Shown: positions 34,821 through 42,895, counted from the first letter of the stretch. The stretch is DNA of 64,000 bases from Hydrogenophaga sp040372165 (GCF_040372165.1 NZ_BAABWG010000007.1:38277-102276), one strand, 5' to 3'. Numbers and translations are program-made. Notes: generated from the letters alone by a model not told the origin.

Positions 34821-35372
34821 TCAGTATCGCTCCTTCACCCCTGTCACCATGGCCTTGATCAGTCGGGTGCGCTCCTTGCGCCCCATGAACAGCGCAGCGG
34901 CTGCATGGATGGCGGCGGCCAGCATCAGGCCGTTGGCCAGCAGTTCGTGCAGCTCTTCAAGCCATTCTTCGCCCCAGAAGGCGTCCAGCCCCTGCATCCA
35001 GCCGGTCACGCCCAGGGAGAGCACGAGCGCCATCAGGAGCAACATCATGAGTGCGCCCAGGGGGTTGTGGCCCCAGTGAAAGGGGGCGGCCCCTGCGCGA
35101 AGCCCTGCGAGGTGCGTGCGCAGCCTCGAGGGCGTCGGGAAGAAGTCGGCAAAGCGGGCATGTCTGGAACCGACGAAGCCCCAGACGATGCGGGCCATGA
35201 CCAAACCGGCGGCGATGTAGCCCGCCCATTCATGCGGCGGATCGCCCTCCTCGAGCACAAAATAGTTGAGCAGCACGCAGCTGACCAAAGACCAGTGGAA
35301 GAGGCGAACAAACAGGTCCCAGACGGGCTGGGATCCCTGGCCGCGATGAACGGGAATCGGGCTGGCGGACAT
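34821..35372 (-). CDS. cytochrome b561-type membrane haem protein
   Basis: The 183-residue protein has four membrane helices and haem-ligating histidines: VRLFHWSLV in helix 1, PPHEWAGYIAAGLVMARIVWGFVGSRHARF around helix 2, and LHELLANGLMLAAAIHAAAALFMG in the last part. This is the Ni-Fe hydrogenase cytochrome b / cytochrome b561 pattern. It would carry electrons across the inner membrane to or from quinone. A PepSY-domain gene 43 bp upstream on the same strand is a common companion. Confidence 0.85.
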   Translation of the reverse strand: MSASPIPVHRGQGSQPVWDLFVRLFHWSLVSCVLLNYFVLEEGDPPHEWAGYIAAGLVMARIVWGFVGSRHARFADFFPTPSRLRTHLAGLRAGAAPFHWGHNPLGALMMLLLMALVLSLGVTGWMQGLDAFWGEEWLEELHELLANGLMLAAAIHAAAALFMGRKERTRLIKAMVTGVKERY

Positions 35373-35415
35373 ACGCGCTTTTTTCTCCTGGTTCCGGGGT
35401 AAAGCCCGAGGGCAA

Positions 35416-35685
35416 TCAGTCGTCGATTTCCTGCTTCACGATCTCGGCTGACGCGGGGTTGAAGTAGATCTCGACTTTCTTGCCGTCTTTGTTCCAGCCG
35501 TAGATCTCATAGCAGTTGCCCTTGGTCACTTTGAAGTTTTTGACCTTGTAGCCCTGGTCCTTGAGGTCTTGCTGGAACTTGGCTTCCGGAATCCATTTTT
35601 CCTTGGGCGCATCGCATGAAGGGCCTGCCATGGCGGCGGTAGCGGTGAATGCGAGTGCGGCGGTGATCAACAGTGCTTTTTTCAT
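35416..35685 (-). CDS. small periplasmic PepSY-domain protein
   Basis: The 89-residue protein starts MKKALLITAALAFTATAAMA, a clean signal peptide with an AMA cleavage site. The mature part contains WIPEAKFQQDLKDQGYKVKN and ends VEIYFNPASAEIVKQEID, the PepSY pattern of a helix and a strand pair. It probably works with the cytochrome b561 gene that follows. A palindrome overlies its likely promoter. Confidence 0.85.
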   Translation of the reverse strand: MKKALLITAALAFTATAAMAGPSCDAPKEKWIPEAKFQQDLKDQGYKVKNFKVTKGNCYEIYGWNKDGKKVEIYFNPASAEIVKQEIDD

Positions 35686-35714
35686 TTCTCGTCCTTGGAT
35701 AGATAAGGTGTGGT

Positions 35715-35738
35715 GGACAGGGATATATGACTCTGTCC
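35715..35738 (-). promoter_or_regulatory. 24-bp inverted repeat at the PepSY-cytochrome b promoter
   Basis: GGACAG (35715-35720) and CTGTCC (35733-35738) flank twelve AT-rich bases that include a TATA-like -10 region. The site is 30 bp before the PepSY start codon. The geometry suggests a dimeric repressor or response regulator. No regulator gene is adjacent. Confidence 0.5.
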
Positions 35739-35887
35739 GGTTGCTTTCATTCCGATCGGGGGAAGCTCTGCAGCGCTTCTCTCGCGGTGAGGGGATTGAA
35801 ATCCGCCCAGATGAAGCCAAGCTTAAAAATTGAACATGCAGCGCGTGAGGTTTCGGTTCAGACGTAACACGGTGTCAGCGCCCGGGC

Positions 35888-35896
35888 TGGGATAAT
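35888..35896 (+). promoter_or_regulatory. extended -10 element of mnmA (possible leaderless mRNA)
   Basis: TGgGATAAT at 35888-35896 ends 6 bp before the mnmA ATG at 35903, so the predicted start site is at or next to the start codon. No Shine-Dalgarno sequence is present. Confidence 0.5.
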
Positions 35897-35902
35897 CGGG
35901 CA

Positions 35903-37033
35903 ATGAGCAAAGCACAAAGAGTGGTGGTCGGCCTGAGCGGCGGTGTGGATTCCGCGGTCAGCGCGTGGCTGCTCAAACAACAGGGCTACGAAGTCATCGG
36001 TATCTTCATGAAGAACTGGGAAGACGATGACGACAGCGAGTACTGCTCCAGCCGGCAAGACTGGATTGACGCCGCCAGCGTGGCAGACGTGATCGGCATC
36101 GACATCGAACACGTGAACTTCGCAGCCGAATACAAAGACCGTGTGTTCGCGGAGTTCCTGCGCGAGTACCAGGCCGGCCGCACACCCAACCCCGACATCC
36201 TGTGCAATGCCGAGATCAAGTTCAAAGCCTTTCTCGACCACGCCATGCGCCTGGGTGCCGAGAAGATTGCCACCGGCCACTACGCCCGCGTTCGCCTGAA
36301 CGAGAGCACCGGCAAGCATGAATTGCTCAAAGGCCTGGACCCACTCAAGGACCAGAGTTACTTCCTGCACCGGCTCAACCAGGCGCAGTTGTCCAAGACC
36401 TTGTTCCCGGTGGGCGAGCTGCCCAAAACCGAAGTGCGACGCATTGCTTCGGAAATCGGCCTGCCCAATGCCAAAAAGAAGGACAGCACCGGTATCTGCT
36501 TCATTGGCGAGCGTCCGTTCCGAGACTTCCTCAATCGCTACATTTCCAAAGAACCCGGCCCGATCAAGGACGAGACCGGGCGTGTCATCGGCAAGCATGT
36601 GGGGCTGAGCTTTTACACGCTGGGCCAGCGCCAGGGCCTGGGCATTGGTGGTGTGAAGGCCAAGGGTGCGCAAAAGGGCGGCAACGAACACGCGCCCTGG
36701 TTTGTGGCACGCAAGGACATTGATGAAAACACGCTGCGGGTGGTGCAAGGGCACGATCACCCCTGGCTGCTCTCGCCGTCGCTGAAGGCGATCGACACCA
36801 GCTGGTGTGCTGGCGAGCCACCGGCCAACGCAGGCATCGCTGCCAAGACCCGTTACCGACAGGCCGATGCGCCCTGCTCACTGGAAGTGCAAGGCGGTGG
36901 CGAAGGCTTTGTGCTGCGCTTTGAGGAAGCGCAATGGGCGGTCACGCCTGGGCAAAGCGCCGTGCTGTACGACGGTGACGTTTGCCTGGGCGGCGGTGTC
37001 ATCGACAGCGACGCTTTTCACCTTCCCGACTGA
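35903..37033 (+). CDS. mnmA: tRNA-specific 2-thiouridylase MnmA
   Basis: MnmA adds sulfur to uridine 34 of tRNA-Lys, -Glu and -Gln, using ATP and a persulfide from the Tus relay. The 376-residue protein has the PP-loop SGGVDS at residues 12-17. The catalytic Cys pair is in DILCNAEIKF (about residue 101) and STGICFIGE (about residue 200). ATGHYARV and the C-terminal barrel with LYDGDVCLGGGVI are typical. The gene is divergent from the PepSY gene. Confidence 0.96.
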   Translation: MSKAQRVVVGLSGGVDSAVSAWLLKQQGYEVIGIFMKNWEDDDDSEYCSSRQDWIDAASVADVIGIDIEHVNFAAEYKDRVFAEFLREYQAGRTPNPDILCNAEIKFKAFLDHAMRLGAEKIATGHYARVRLNESTGKHELLKGLDPLKDQSYFLHRLNQAQLSKTLFPVGELPKTEVRRIASEIGLPNAKKKDSTGICFIGERPFRDFLNRYISKEPGPIKDETGRVIGKHVGLSFYTLGQRQGLGIGGVKAKGAQKGGNEHAPWFVARKDIDENTLRVVQGHDHPWLLSPSLKAIDTSWCAGEPPANAGIAAKTRYRQADAPCSLEVQGGGEGFVLRFEEAQWAVTPGQSAVLYDGDVCLGGGVIDSDAFHLPD

Positions 37034-37096
37034 CACAACGCGCCGGCGCCACCGCCACAGAAATGCCACATCGGCCAGCGCGGACTTATTGTGGAC

Positions 37097-37125
37097 TTGC
37101 GAAATACCCCTAGGAGTATCATACT
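37097..37125 (+). promoter_or_regulatory. promoter and CsoR/CstR-like operator of the persulfide dioxygenase gene
   Basis: A -35-like TTGCGA (37097-37102) and a -10-like CATACT (37120-37125) are 17 bp apart. The spacer contains ATACCCCTAGGAGTAT (37104-37119), an almost perfect palindrome with a C-run and a G-run flanked by AT. That is the form of operators bound by CsoR-family repressors, which include the persulfide sensor CstR. The regulator gene is not nearby. Confidence 0.55.
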
Positions 37126-37218
37126 TGGCAGTTTAGAGCACCTCGACTGGCAATGACCGGGTCCTTCTTCGGGGTGTCATGCAGGACCCACAGAATTGAC
37201 CTGAAGGAGCGATCGGCC

Positions 37219-38115
37219 ATGTCCCCAACCTCACGCCTGCAAGTTGAATCCCTGTTCGATCCGGCCACCAGCACGTTCAGCCACATCCTCTGGGACAGTG
37301 CGAACAGCCAGGGCGCCATCATCGACAGCGTGCTCGACTACGACCCGAAATCCGGCCGCTCCAGCACCGAGAGCGCCGACAGGCTCGTCGCCCGCGTCAA
37401 GGCACTGGGGGTGCAGGTGCAGTGGATTCTGGAGACCCACGTCCACGCAGACCACATCTCGGCCGCGCCCTACCTGAAGCAGGCACTGGGCGGGCAGGTC
37501 GCCATCGGCGCTCATGTACGCACCGTGCAAAAGACCTTTGGCCAGCTGTTCAATGCCGAAGAGGCGTTTGTACGCGACGGCAGCCAGTTCGACCGGCTGT
37601 TTGAGGACGGCCACCATTTCCAGATCGGTGAACTGCAGGCCTTGGCGATGCACACGCCGGGCCACACACCCGCCTGCATGACCTATGTCGTGCGGGACCA
37701 CAGCGTGGACCCGATCCGCACCGTGGCCTTTGTGGGGGACACCTTGTTCATGCCGGATTTCGGCACCGCCCGTTGCGACTTCCCCGGCGGCAGCGCTTCC
37801 ACGCTGTATCGGTCCATCCAGAAAGTGCTGGCCCTGCCGCCTGAGACCACGCTCTACCTGTGCCACGACTACCCACCCGAGGACAGAGCGGCGCAATGCA
37901 TCACCACCGTGGCCGAGCAGCGTGCAGCCAACATCCATGTGCACGAGGGCATCGCTGAAGCCGATTTCGTGGCCATGCGGGAGAAGCGCGATGCCACCCT
38001 GGACATGCCAGTCCTCATCCTGCCATCGGTTCAGGTGAACATGCGGGCTGGCCATTGGCCCCCGGCAGAGGACAATGGGATAACCTACCTGAAAATTCCG
38101 GTCAACGCCGTCTGA
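37219..38115 (+). CDS. MBL-fold persulfide dioxygenase (ETHE1/Blh-like)
   Basis: The 298-residue protein is a metallo-beta-lactamase fold hydrolase. HVHADH at residues 74-79 is the HxHxDH metal motif, MHTPGHTPACMTYV supplies the next His, GDTLFMPDFGTARCDFPGG the bridging Asp, and LCHDYPPE the last His. This pattern and length fit the beta-lactamase-like hydrolases of the sulfide-oxidation operons, which oxidise glutathione persulfide to sulfite with one Fe. AAGGAG at 37204-37209 fixes the start. A SulP transporter gene follows 63 bp downstream. Confidence 0.88.
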   Translation: MSPTSRLQVESLFDPATSTFSHILWDSANSQGAIIDSVLDYDPKSGRSSTESADRLVARVKALGVQVQWILETHVHADHISAAPYLKQALGGQVAIGAHVRTVQKTFGQLFNAEEAFVRDGSQFDRLFEDGHHFQIGELQALAMHTPGHTPACMTYVVRDHSVDPIRTVAFVGDTLFMPDFGTARCDFPGGSASTLYRSIQKVLALPPETTLYLCHDYPPEDRAAQCITTVAEQRAANIHVHEGIAEADFVAMREKRDATLDMPVLILPSVQVNMRAGHWPPAEDNGITYLKIPVNAV

Positions 38116-38177
38116 TCCAGACTGTCGCCCGTATGGCGCAGCCTGCCGGGCGCACGCCCTGTGACGCCACGCCACGC

Positions 38178-39926
38178 ATGAGACACACCCTCAAGGACTG
38201 GCTGCCCATTGTGCAATGGGGCAGCCGCTACGACCGCAGCACGCTGGTGGCAGACCTCACCGCGGCTGCGATCGTCACGCTGCTGCTCATTCCGCAAAGT
38301 CTTGCACTGGCCCTGCTCGCCGGCATGCCCGCCCAGACCGGGCTGTACGCCAGCATGCTGCCCATCGTGGTCTACGCCCTGCTGGGCAGCAGCCACCAGC
38401 TGGCCACCGGCCCCACCGCGCTGCGATCCATCATGTCGGCCTCTGCTGTTGGCGCTGTGGTGGCCAGCACCGGCGCCGACTTTCTGGCCACCTCGGCGCT
38501 GCTCGCCCTCATGTGCGGGGTCATCATGCTGGCCATGGGCTTGCTGCGACTGGGCTTTGTGGCCAGCTTCCTCAGTCACCCGGTGCTCACAGGCTTCATC
38601 TCGGCGGCGGGGCTGCTCATCGCTGCCAGCCAGCTCAAGTACTTCCTCGGCATTCCCATCAAGGCGGGCAATGTTCCTGAGCTGCTGGGCAGCCTCCAGG
38701 CCCTGCCCGCAGGGCCGCACATGCCCACAGCCCTGACTGGCCTGGCTGGCCTGGCCCTGCTCTACGCCTCACGCCGCTGGCTCAAAAGCCTGCTGCTTTC
38801 AGCCGGCCTCGGCCAGGGCGTGGCCGATCTCCTGCACAAGGCGGCGCCCCTGTTCATCCTGATCGGTTTCATCGCCCTGAGCTGGGCCATGGATCTGGGC
38901 GGGCGCGGCGTGGCGGTCGTGGGCAAGGTGCCTTCCGGCCTTCCGTCGCTCTCGCTGCCCTCATGGGGAGACGCACCCCTGCAGCTGGTGCAGGCGCTGC
39001 TCGTCCCTACCATCCTCATCAGCCTGGTGGGATTCATCGAGTCCGTGTCGGTGAGCCAGTCCATGGCCGCCAAGCGGCGCGAGCGCATTGACCCCGATGC
39101 CGAATTGCGCGGGCTCGGCGCGGCCAATATCGCCGCCGGCCTGACTGGCGCCTTCTCGGTCGGGGGCAGCTTCTCACGTTCAGTGGTCAGCAGCGATGCC
39201 GACGCGCGCACCCCTGCCTTCGGCATCTTCACGGCGGCCATCCTGGCCATCACGGCCCTGTTCTTCACGCCTGCGTTGTTCCACCTGCCGCAAGCCGTCC
39301 TGGCCGCCACCATCATGGTGGCTGTGCATTCACTGCTCGACTTCGGTAGCTTCGCGCGCACCTGGCGATATTCCCGGATCGACTTCATTGCCATGGCACT
39401 GACCTTTGTGGTCACCTTGATGGTGGACATTGTCAGCGGCCTGGCCACCGGTGCGGTCGTCTCCATCGTGCTGCACCTCTGGCGCTCCAGTCGCCCCCAC
39501 ATCGCTGAAGTGGGCCGCGTCCCCGGCACCGAACACTATCGCAACATCCTTCGCCATGAGGTTCATACCATGCCGGGCGTCATGGGGCTTCGCGTCGATG
39601 AGAGCCTCTACTTTGCCAACGCCCGCTACCTCGAAGACCACGTATCGGCACAAATGGCCAGTCATCCTGACGTCACCGACCTTGTGCTGCAATGCACTGC
39701 TGTCAACGACATCGACGCCAGCGCGCTGGAGAGCCTGAAAACCATCAATGCTCGGCTCAGGGATGCCGCCGTTCGCCTGCACCTGAGCGAGGTGAAAGGC
39801 CCGGTGATGGATCGCCTCAAGCGCAGCGACTTGCTCGATCAGCTCAGCGGGCAAGTGTTCCTCACCCACCATCAGGCCATGACCGCCATGGAGCAGGCCA
39901 GGTCCGACCCGGCTGCGGCCATCTGA
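38178..39926 (+). CDS. SulP family inorganic anion transporter with STAS domain
   Basis: The 582-residue protein has a membrane domain of about 12-14 helices starting LVADLTAAAIVTLLLIPQSL, the SulP/SLC26 signature region, with ATGPTALRSIMSASAVGA after it. A C-terminal STAS domain begins near residue 455 and contains LQCTAVNDIDASALESLKTI. Substrates in the family are sulfate, bicarbonate and other anions. The gene directly follows the persulfide dioxygenase, whose product sulfite becomes sulfate, so a role in moving these anions is a reasonable inference. An ATG at 38133 is an alternative start; neither has a good ribosome binding site. Confidence 0.9.
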   Translation: MRHTLKDWLPIVQWGSRYDRSTLVADLTAAAIVTLLLIPQSLALALLAGMPAQTGLYASMLPIVVYALLGSSHQLATGPTALRSIMSASAVGAVVASTGADFLATSALLALMCGVIMLAMGLLRLGFVASFLSHPVLTGFISAAGLLIAASQLKYFLGIPIKAGNVPELLGSLQALPAGPHMPTALTGLAGLALLYASRRWLKSLLLSAGLGQGVADLLHKAAPLFILIGFIALSWAMDLGGRGVAVVGKVPSGLPSLSLPSWGDAPLQLVQALLVPTILISLVGFIESVSVSQSMAAKRRERIDPDAELRGLGAANIAAGLTGAFSVGGSFSRSVVSSDADARTPAFGIFTAAILAITALFFTPALFHLPQAVLAATIMVAVHSLLDFGSFARTWRYSRIDFIAMALTFVVTLMVDIVSGLATGAVVSIVLHLWRSSRPHIAEVGRVPGTEHYRNILRHEVHTMPGVMGLRVDESLYFANARYLEDHVSAQMASHPDVTDLVLQCTAVNDIDASALESLKTINARLRDAAVRLHLSEVKGPVMDRLKRSDLLDQLSGQVFLTHHQAMTAMEQARSDPAAAI

Positions 39927-39952
39927 ACCAACACGGTTATGGCCGTCTGTGC

Positions 39953-40687
39953 TCAGGCCTTGCGCCGGAGCAGGCGAACATGCATTGGGCGCACGAAGTC
40001 TGCGCCATTCGGTGTCTGGTGTGGCTCGTACACACCCCGCACCTTGGCCAGCATCTCCTCCGTGATGTGGTGGTCGGCAAAGCTGGGGTACATCATGCGT
40101 TTGGCGAAATCTTCAAAATCGGCATAGTGCACCGATTGCGCAAACCGTTCCTCGCCTGCCGCTTCCCACTGCCTGCCATCCGCCAAGGCCCGGTCCAGCG
40201 CGGCCTGCGCCGCGGGACGCACCACGCCTTCGTCGTTGTACAGGCGAATGAGCTCGTTCAGAGCGCCACCGTAGATGGGCTCTGACACGTAGAGAAAGCC
40301 ACCAGGCTTGAGCACCCGCGCCACTTCGCTCAGCGCCTGGTCCATCAAGGGCATGGGCACATGGTGCAAGGATTTGAGCATCACGGCGATGTCAAAACTC
40401 GCGTCCGCGAATGGGATGTCTTGCGCGCCCGCTGCCACGAAGTTCAACCCCTCCTGCGGATGGGCCAAGTTGCGCTCATGTTGAATGGCATCGACTTCCA
40501 AACCCGTGACCTGACACGCAGGCCAACGCTGGAGCAGTTGCCGCGCCGTTCGGGCATTGCCGCATCCCAGCTCAATGATGCGCTGGTTGCTCAAGCCCAT
40601 CAGTCGGTCCATCAGCACCAGCTCGTCTTCCTGCAAAGGCAGGCTGTCGGGTGGCTGGAGGGGTTCGAGGTAGGAAGCTGAAATCAT
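39953..40687 (-). CDS. class I SAM-dependent methyltransferase
   Basis: The 244-residue protein has the Rossmann-like methyltransferase motifs: RIIELGCGNARTARQLL (motif I), VTGLEVDAIQ (acidic end of strand 2), SFDIAVMLKSLHHVPMP (motif IV) and ARVLKPGGFLYVSEP (post-motif). It belongs to the UbiE/type 11 group. The substrate is unknown. It is convergent with the SulP gene (26 bp apart). Short imperfect GAACGA repeats lie just before its start codon. Confidence 0.8.
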   Translation of the reverse strand: MISASYLEPLQPPDSLPLQEDELVLMDRLMGLSNQRIIELGCGNARTARQLLQRWPACQVTGLEVDAIQHERNLAHPQEGLNFVAAGAQDIPFADASFDIAVMLKSLHHVPMPLMDQALSEVARVLKPGGFLYVSEPIYGGALNELIRLYNDEGVVRPAAQAALDRALADGRQWEAAGEERFAQSVHYADFEDFAKRMMYPSFADHHITEEMLAKVRGVYEPHQTPNGADFVRPMHVRLLRRKA

Positions 40688-40710
40688 GCGTCGGACTGCA
40701 CTGAGAGGTT

Positions 40711-40735
40711 GAACGAATGAACGAACGAGCGAACG
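40711..40735. repeat. short imperfect GAACGA repeats upstream of the methyltransferase gene
   Basis: Five near-copies of a GAACG-type unit run from 40711 to 40735, 24 bp before the methyltransferase start. This may be a small slippage-prone tract in the leader; the repeat is short and imperfect. Confidence 0.4.
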
Positions 40736-40804
40736 GGTTCATGTTGGCATTCTTCTGCAAGCATCGGCTGCTCCGCCTTCATCAAAGTCAATCGCGGGCC
40801 ACTT

Positions 40805-41344
40805 TCAGATGGCCTTGGCCAGATAGAGCCCGTCGGTCGTCAAACCGTAAATGCCAGGGTTCTTTCCACGCCCTTCGATCTCTTCGCGAAACACCAGGTC
40901 GTTGGCCGCCAGCGTCTGCAGCCCCTGCGAAATGGCGCGGGGGGTTGCGCTGCTCAGCACATGGCTTATTTCACTGAATCGACAGGCGCCGCTACCAATG
41001 GTGGAAACCAGCGGCATACCCCAGCTGGACAGCGATCCAGGCGCGAGCCCCAGCTTCTGCTGCGCAGCGTGAAGCGGCGCCGCACTTGCAGCGATAGCCG
41101 CGCCCTCTGAAGTCAGCACATACTCCGGACGCAGCGGATGCCCGTGGCCTGGGTTGCGCGCCACCCAGCCTGCCTCACCCAGCGCTTGTAGGGTACGCAC
41201 CAGGCTGTCCCGGGGGGCGCCCACCCGGTGCAGCAGCTCGACGAAGCGCGCCCCCTTGTGCGTGAGCAGATCCTCCAGCACAGCCAGGTTCCATCGCCCT
41301 CGACACAGGGCAATCAGGTCATCCATCGCAAGATTTGACGGCAT
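40805..41344 (-). CDS. HxlR-like transcriptional regulator with two winged-helix halves
   Basis: The 179-residue protein begins with a winged helix (LCRGRWNLAVLEDLL, FVELLHRVGAPRDSLVRTLQALGEAGWV), and its second half repeats the plan (FSEISHVLSSATPRAISQGLQTLAANDLV). That duplicated HxlR/MarR-like organisation suggests a single-chain equivalent of a dimer. It is divergent from a VOC gene, with a palindrome in the 73-bp spacer, so autoregulation and control of the VOC gene are likely. An ATG at 41326 is an alternative start. Confidence 0.75.
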   Translation of the reverse strand: MPSNLAMDDLIALCRGRWNLAVLEDLLTHKGARFVELLHRVGAPRDSLVRTLQALGEAGWVARNPGHGHPLRPEYVLTSEGAAIAASAAPLHAAQQKLGLAPGSLSSWGMPLVSTIGSGACRFSEISHVLSSATPRAISQGLQTLAANDLVFREEIEGRGKNPGIYGLTTDGLYLAKAI

Positions 41345-41354
41345 CGGCTAATAA

Positions 41355-41376
41355 CTATACATTCCAGACCATATAG
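41355..41376. promoter_or_regulatory. palindrome in the HxlR-VOC divergent promoter
   Basis: CTATA (41355-41359) and TATAG (41372-41376) flank a 12-base centre in the 73-bp divergent spacer. It is the best candidate for the HxlR-like protein's own operator. Confidence 0.45.
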
Positions 41377-41417
41377 ACACAATATCAGCGCAAAACAGAA
41401 CCGACAGGAGAGAAACC

Positions 41418-41792
41418 ATGACACTCGCATACACCCCCGAACTCAGTGCTTCCATTGGCGTTACAGACCTGGAAGCATCGCTCGCCTGGTACACCGATGT
41501 GCTGGGTTTTGAGCTGCTCTACAAGCTCGATGATATGGGCTGGTGCGAGCTGACCACCGGCGTTCCCGGCGTCACCGTCGGACTCTCCCAGGTGGAAACC
41601 GTGGTTCACGGCGGTGGCGCCACCAACGTCTGGGGCGTGAAGGACATCAACGCCGCCAAAGCGCACCTGGACGCGAAAGGCGTCAGGCAAGACGGCGATA
41701 TCCAGCACATCCCCGACATGGTCAAGCTCATCACGTTCTTCGATCCGGACGGCAACGCCATGATGTTTGCCGAGAATTTGCAGTCAACTTGA
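41418..41792 (+). CDS. VOC family (glyoxalase-like) protein
   Basis: The 124-residue protein has the two beta-alpha-beta-beta-beta modules of the vicinal oxygen chelate fold: ASIGVTDLEASLAWYTDVLGFEL in the first half and IPDMVKLITFFDPDGNAMMFAE at the end, where DPDGN and the final Glu are typical. The fold is used for glyoxalase, dioxygenase and drug-binding functions, so the activity stays open. AGGAG at 41406-41410 precedes the ATG. Divergent from its probable regulator. Confidence 0.85.
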   Translation: MTLAYTPELSASIGVTDLEASLAWYTDVLGFELLYKLDDMGWCELTTGVPGVTVGLSQVETVVHGGGATNVWGVKDINAAKAHLDAKGVRQDGDIQHIPDMVKLITFFDPDGNAMMFAENLQST

Positions 41793-41869
41793 AGTTGCAA
41801 TTCAAAGCTGGCCCAACCCTCCCACGCGTCATCCCATAGGCTTCCCAGCCACACATCGGCAGAAAAGAC

Positions 41870-41941
41870 AACCCTACACCCTAGGGTTCCCGCCATGGCA
41901 GACCTTCCCGAACTGATATATAACCAAACACCAATATTTGG
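41870..41941 (+). promoter_or_regulatory. promoter and two palindromes upstream of the DUF4395 gene
   Basis: An extended -10 TGaTATATA lies at 41914-41922. Just upstream of the expected -35 is AACCCTACACCCTAGGGTT (41870-41888), with perfect 7-bp arms and an inner perfect 10-bp palindrome ACCCTAGGGT. A second inverted repeat, CCAAA/TTTGG (41924-41941), overlaps the predicted start site. The CCCTAGG core is shared with the persulfide dioxygenase operator. Confidence 0.5.
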
Positions 41942-41952
41942 AGGTCTGGACC

Positions 41953-42735
41953 ATGAACCAGCTGACATCTTCTTCTGCCCTGCCGTTCTTCCGGTTCGGT
42001 GAACGTGTCGAAGGCTATGCCGTGCCGGTGCTCAACGAGCGAGCGGTGCGAGCGGCGGCGGGGATTCTGTTTTTTGCGGCGGTGGTGTCTTTCATGAACG
42101 CCTTCCTCACCGCGAACTACCAGCCCACGCGCCTGTTCGTGATCATTTTTCTGGCCGACATGACGCTGCGCATGATCGACCCGCGCTGGTCGCCCTCGAT
42201 GATCATTGGGGGATGGATTGTGCGCAACCAGACGCCCGAATGGGTGGGTGCGCCGCAAAAGCGTTTTGCCTGGGGCCTGGGCATGTTGCTCGGCATGACC
42301 ATGATGTACCTGATGGTCTTCAACCGCTACATGGGGCCGCTGAACATGCTGGTGTGCGCCAGCTGCCTGACGCTGATGTTCTTTGAAACCGCGTTCGGCA
42401 TTTGCCTGGGCTGCAAGCTCTACAACGTGTTCAACAAGGAAAAGGCGCAGCTCTGCCCTGGCGGTGTGTGCGAAGTGCCCATTCGCAAGAGCCCGATGCT
42501 GCGCGCTGGTGAAATCATCACCTTGGTGGTGTTTGCTGCGGGCGTGTATGTGGCGGCCGGCTGGGTGAAGAGCACGGGGGCCGTCCAGGGCGGTTTCGAC
42601 GAATTTGCCACCGTGGAGGAAATGGGCCTCACCGGTGTGGCGGGCGAGTCCGACGCCGAACGCTGCGAGGTGCCGGCCTTTGCCAGGCTCCTCGGTCATG
42701 AAGACCAATGGAAGAAGCACAACAACTGCCCATAG
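41953..42735 (+). CDS. DUF4395 family membrane protein
   Basis: The 260-residue protein has four to five membrane helices in the first 200 residues. FGICLGCKLYNVF in the central part is a Cys-x2-Cys pair at a helix end, which is the mark of DUF4395 proteins; members are found with rhodaneses and sulfide-related genes. A more polar C-terminal tail with another Cys and a Cys-Pro end follows. GGAGGT at 41940-41945 precedes the ATG. A role in sulfur or redox metabolism is inferred from family association and from the operator shared with the persulfide dioxygenase. Confidence 0.8.
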   Translation: MNQLTSSSALPFFRFGERVEGYAVPVLNERAVRAAAGILFFAAVVSFMNAFLTANYQPTRLFVIIFLADMTLRMIDPRWSPSMIIGGWIVRNQTPEWVGAPQKRFAWGLGMLLGMTMMYLMVFNRYMGPLNMLVCASCLTLMFFETAFGICLGCKLYNVFNKEKAQLCPGGVCEVPIRKSPMLRAGEIITLVVFAAGVYVAAGWVKSTGAVQGGFDEFATVEEMGLTGVAGESDAERCEVPAFARLLGHEDQWKKHNNCP

Positions 42736-42895
42736 GATGGACTGGAATGGGGCTCCAGAAGCAGGTGTGACAAGTGGCTGTTGGGGGCACACCGCATATT
42801 TCTGTCCGTGGGTGCACCAGGAAGAAAAAGCCGTGAGATGATGCGCGCTTGAGGCCTTCACCTGAGGGTCCGCCCGTCATTCGCAAAGGTCTTCC

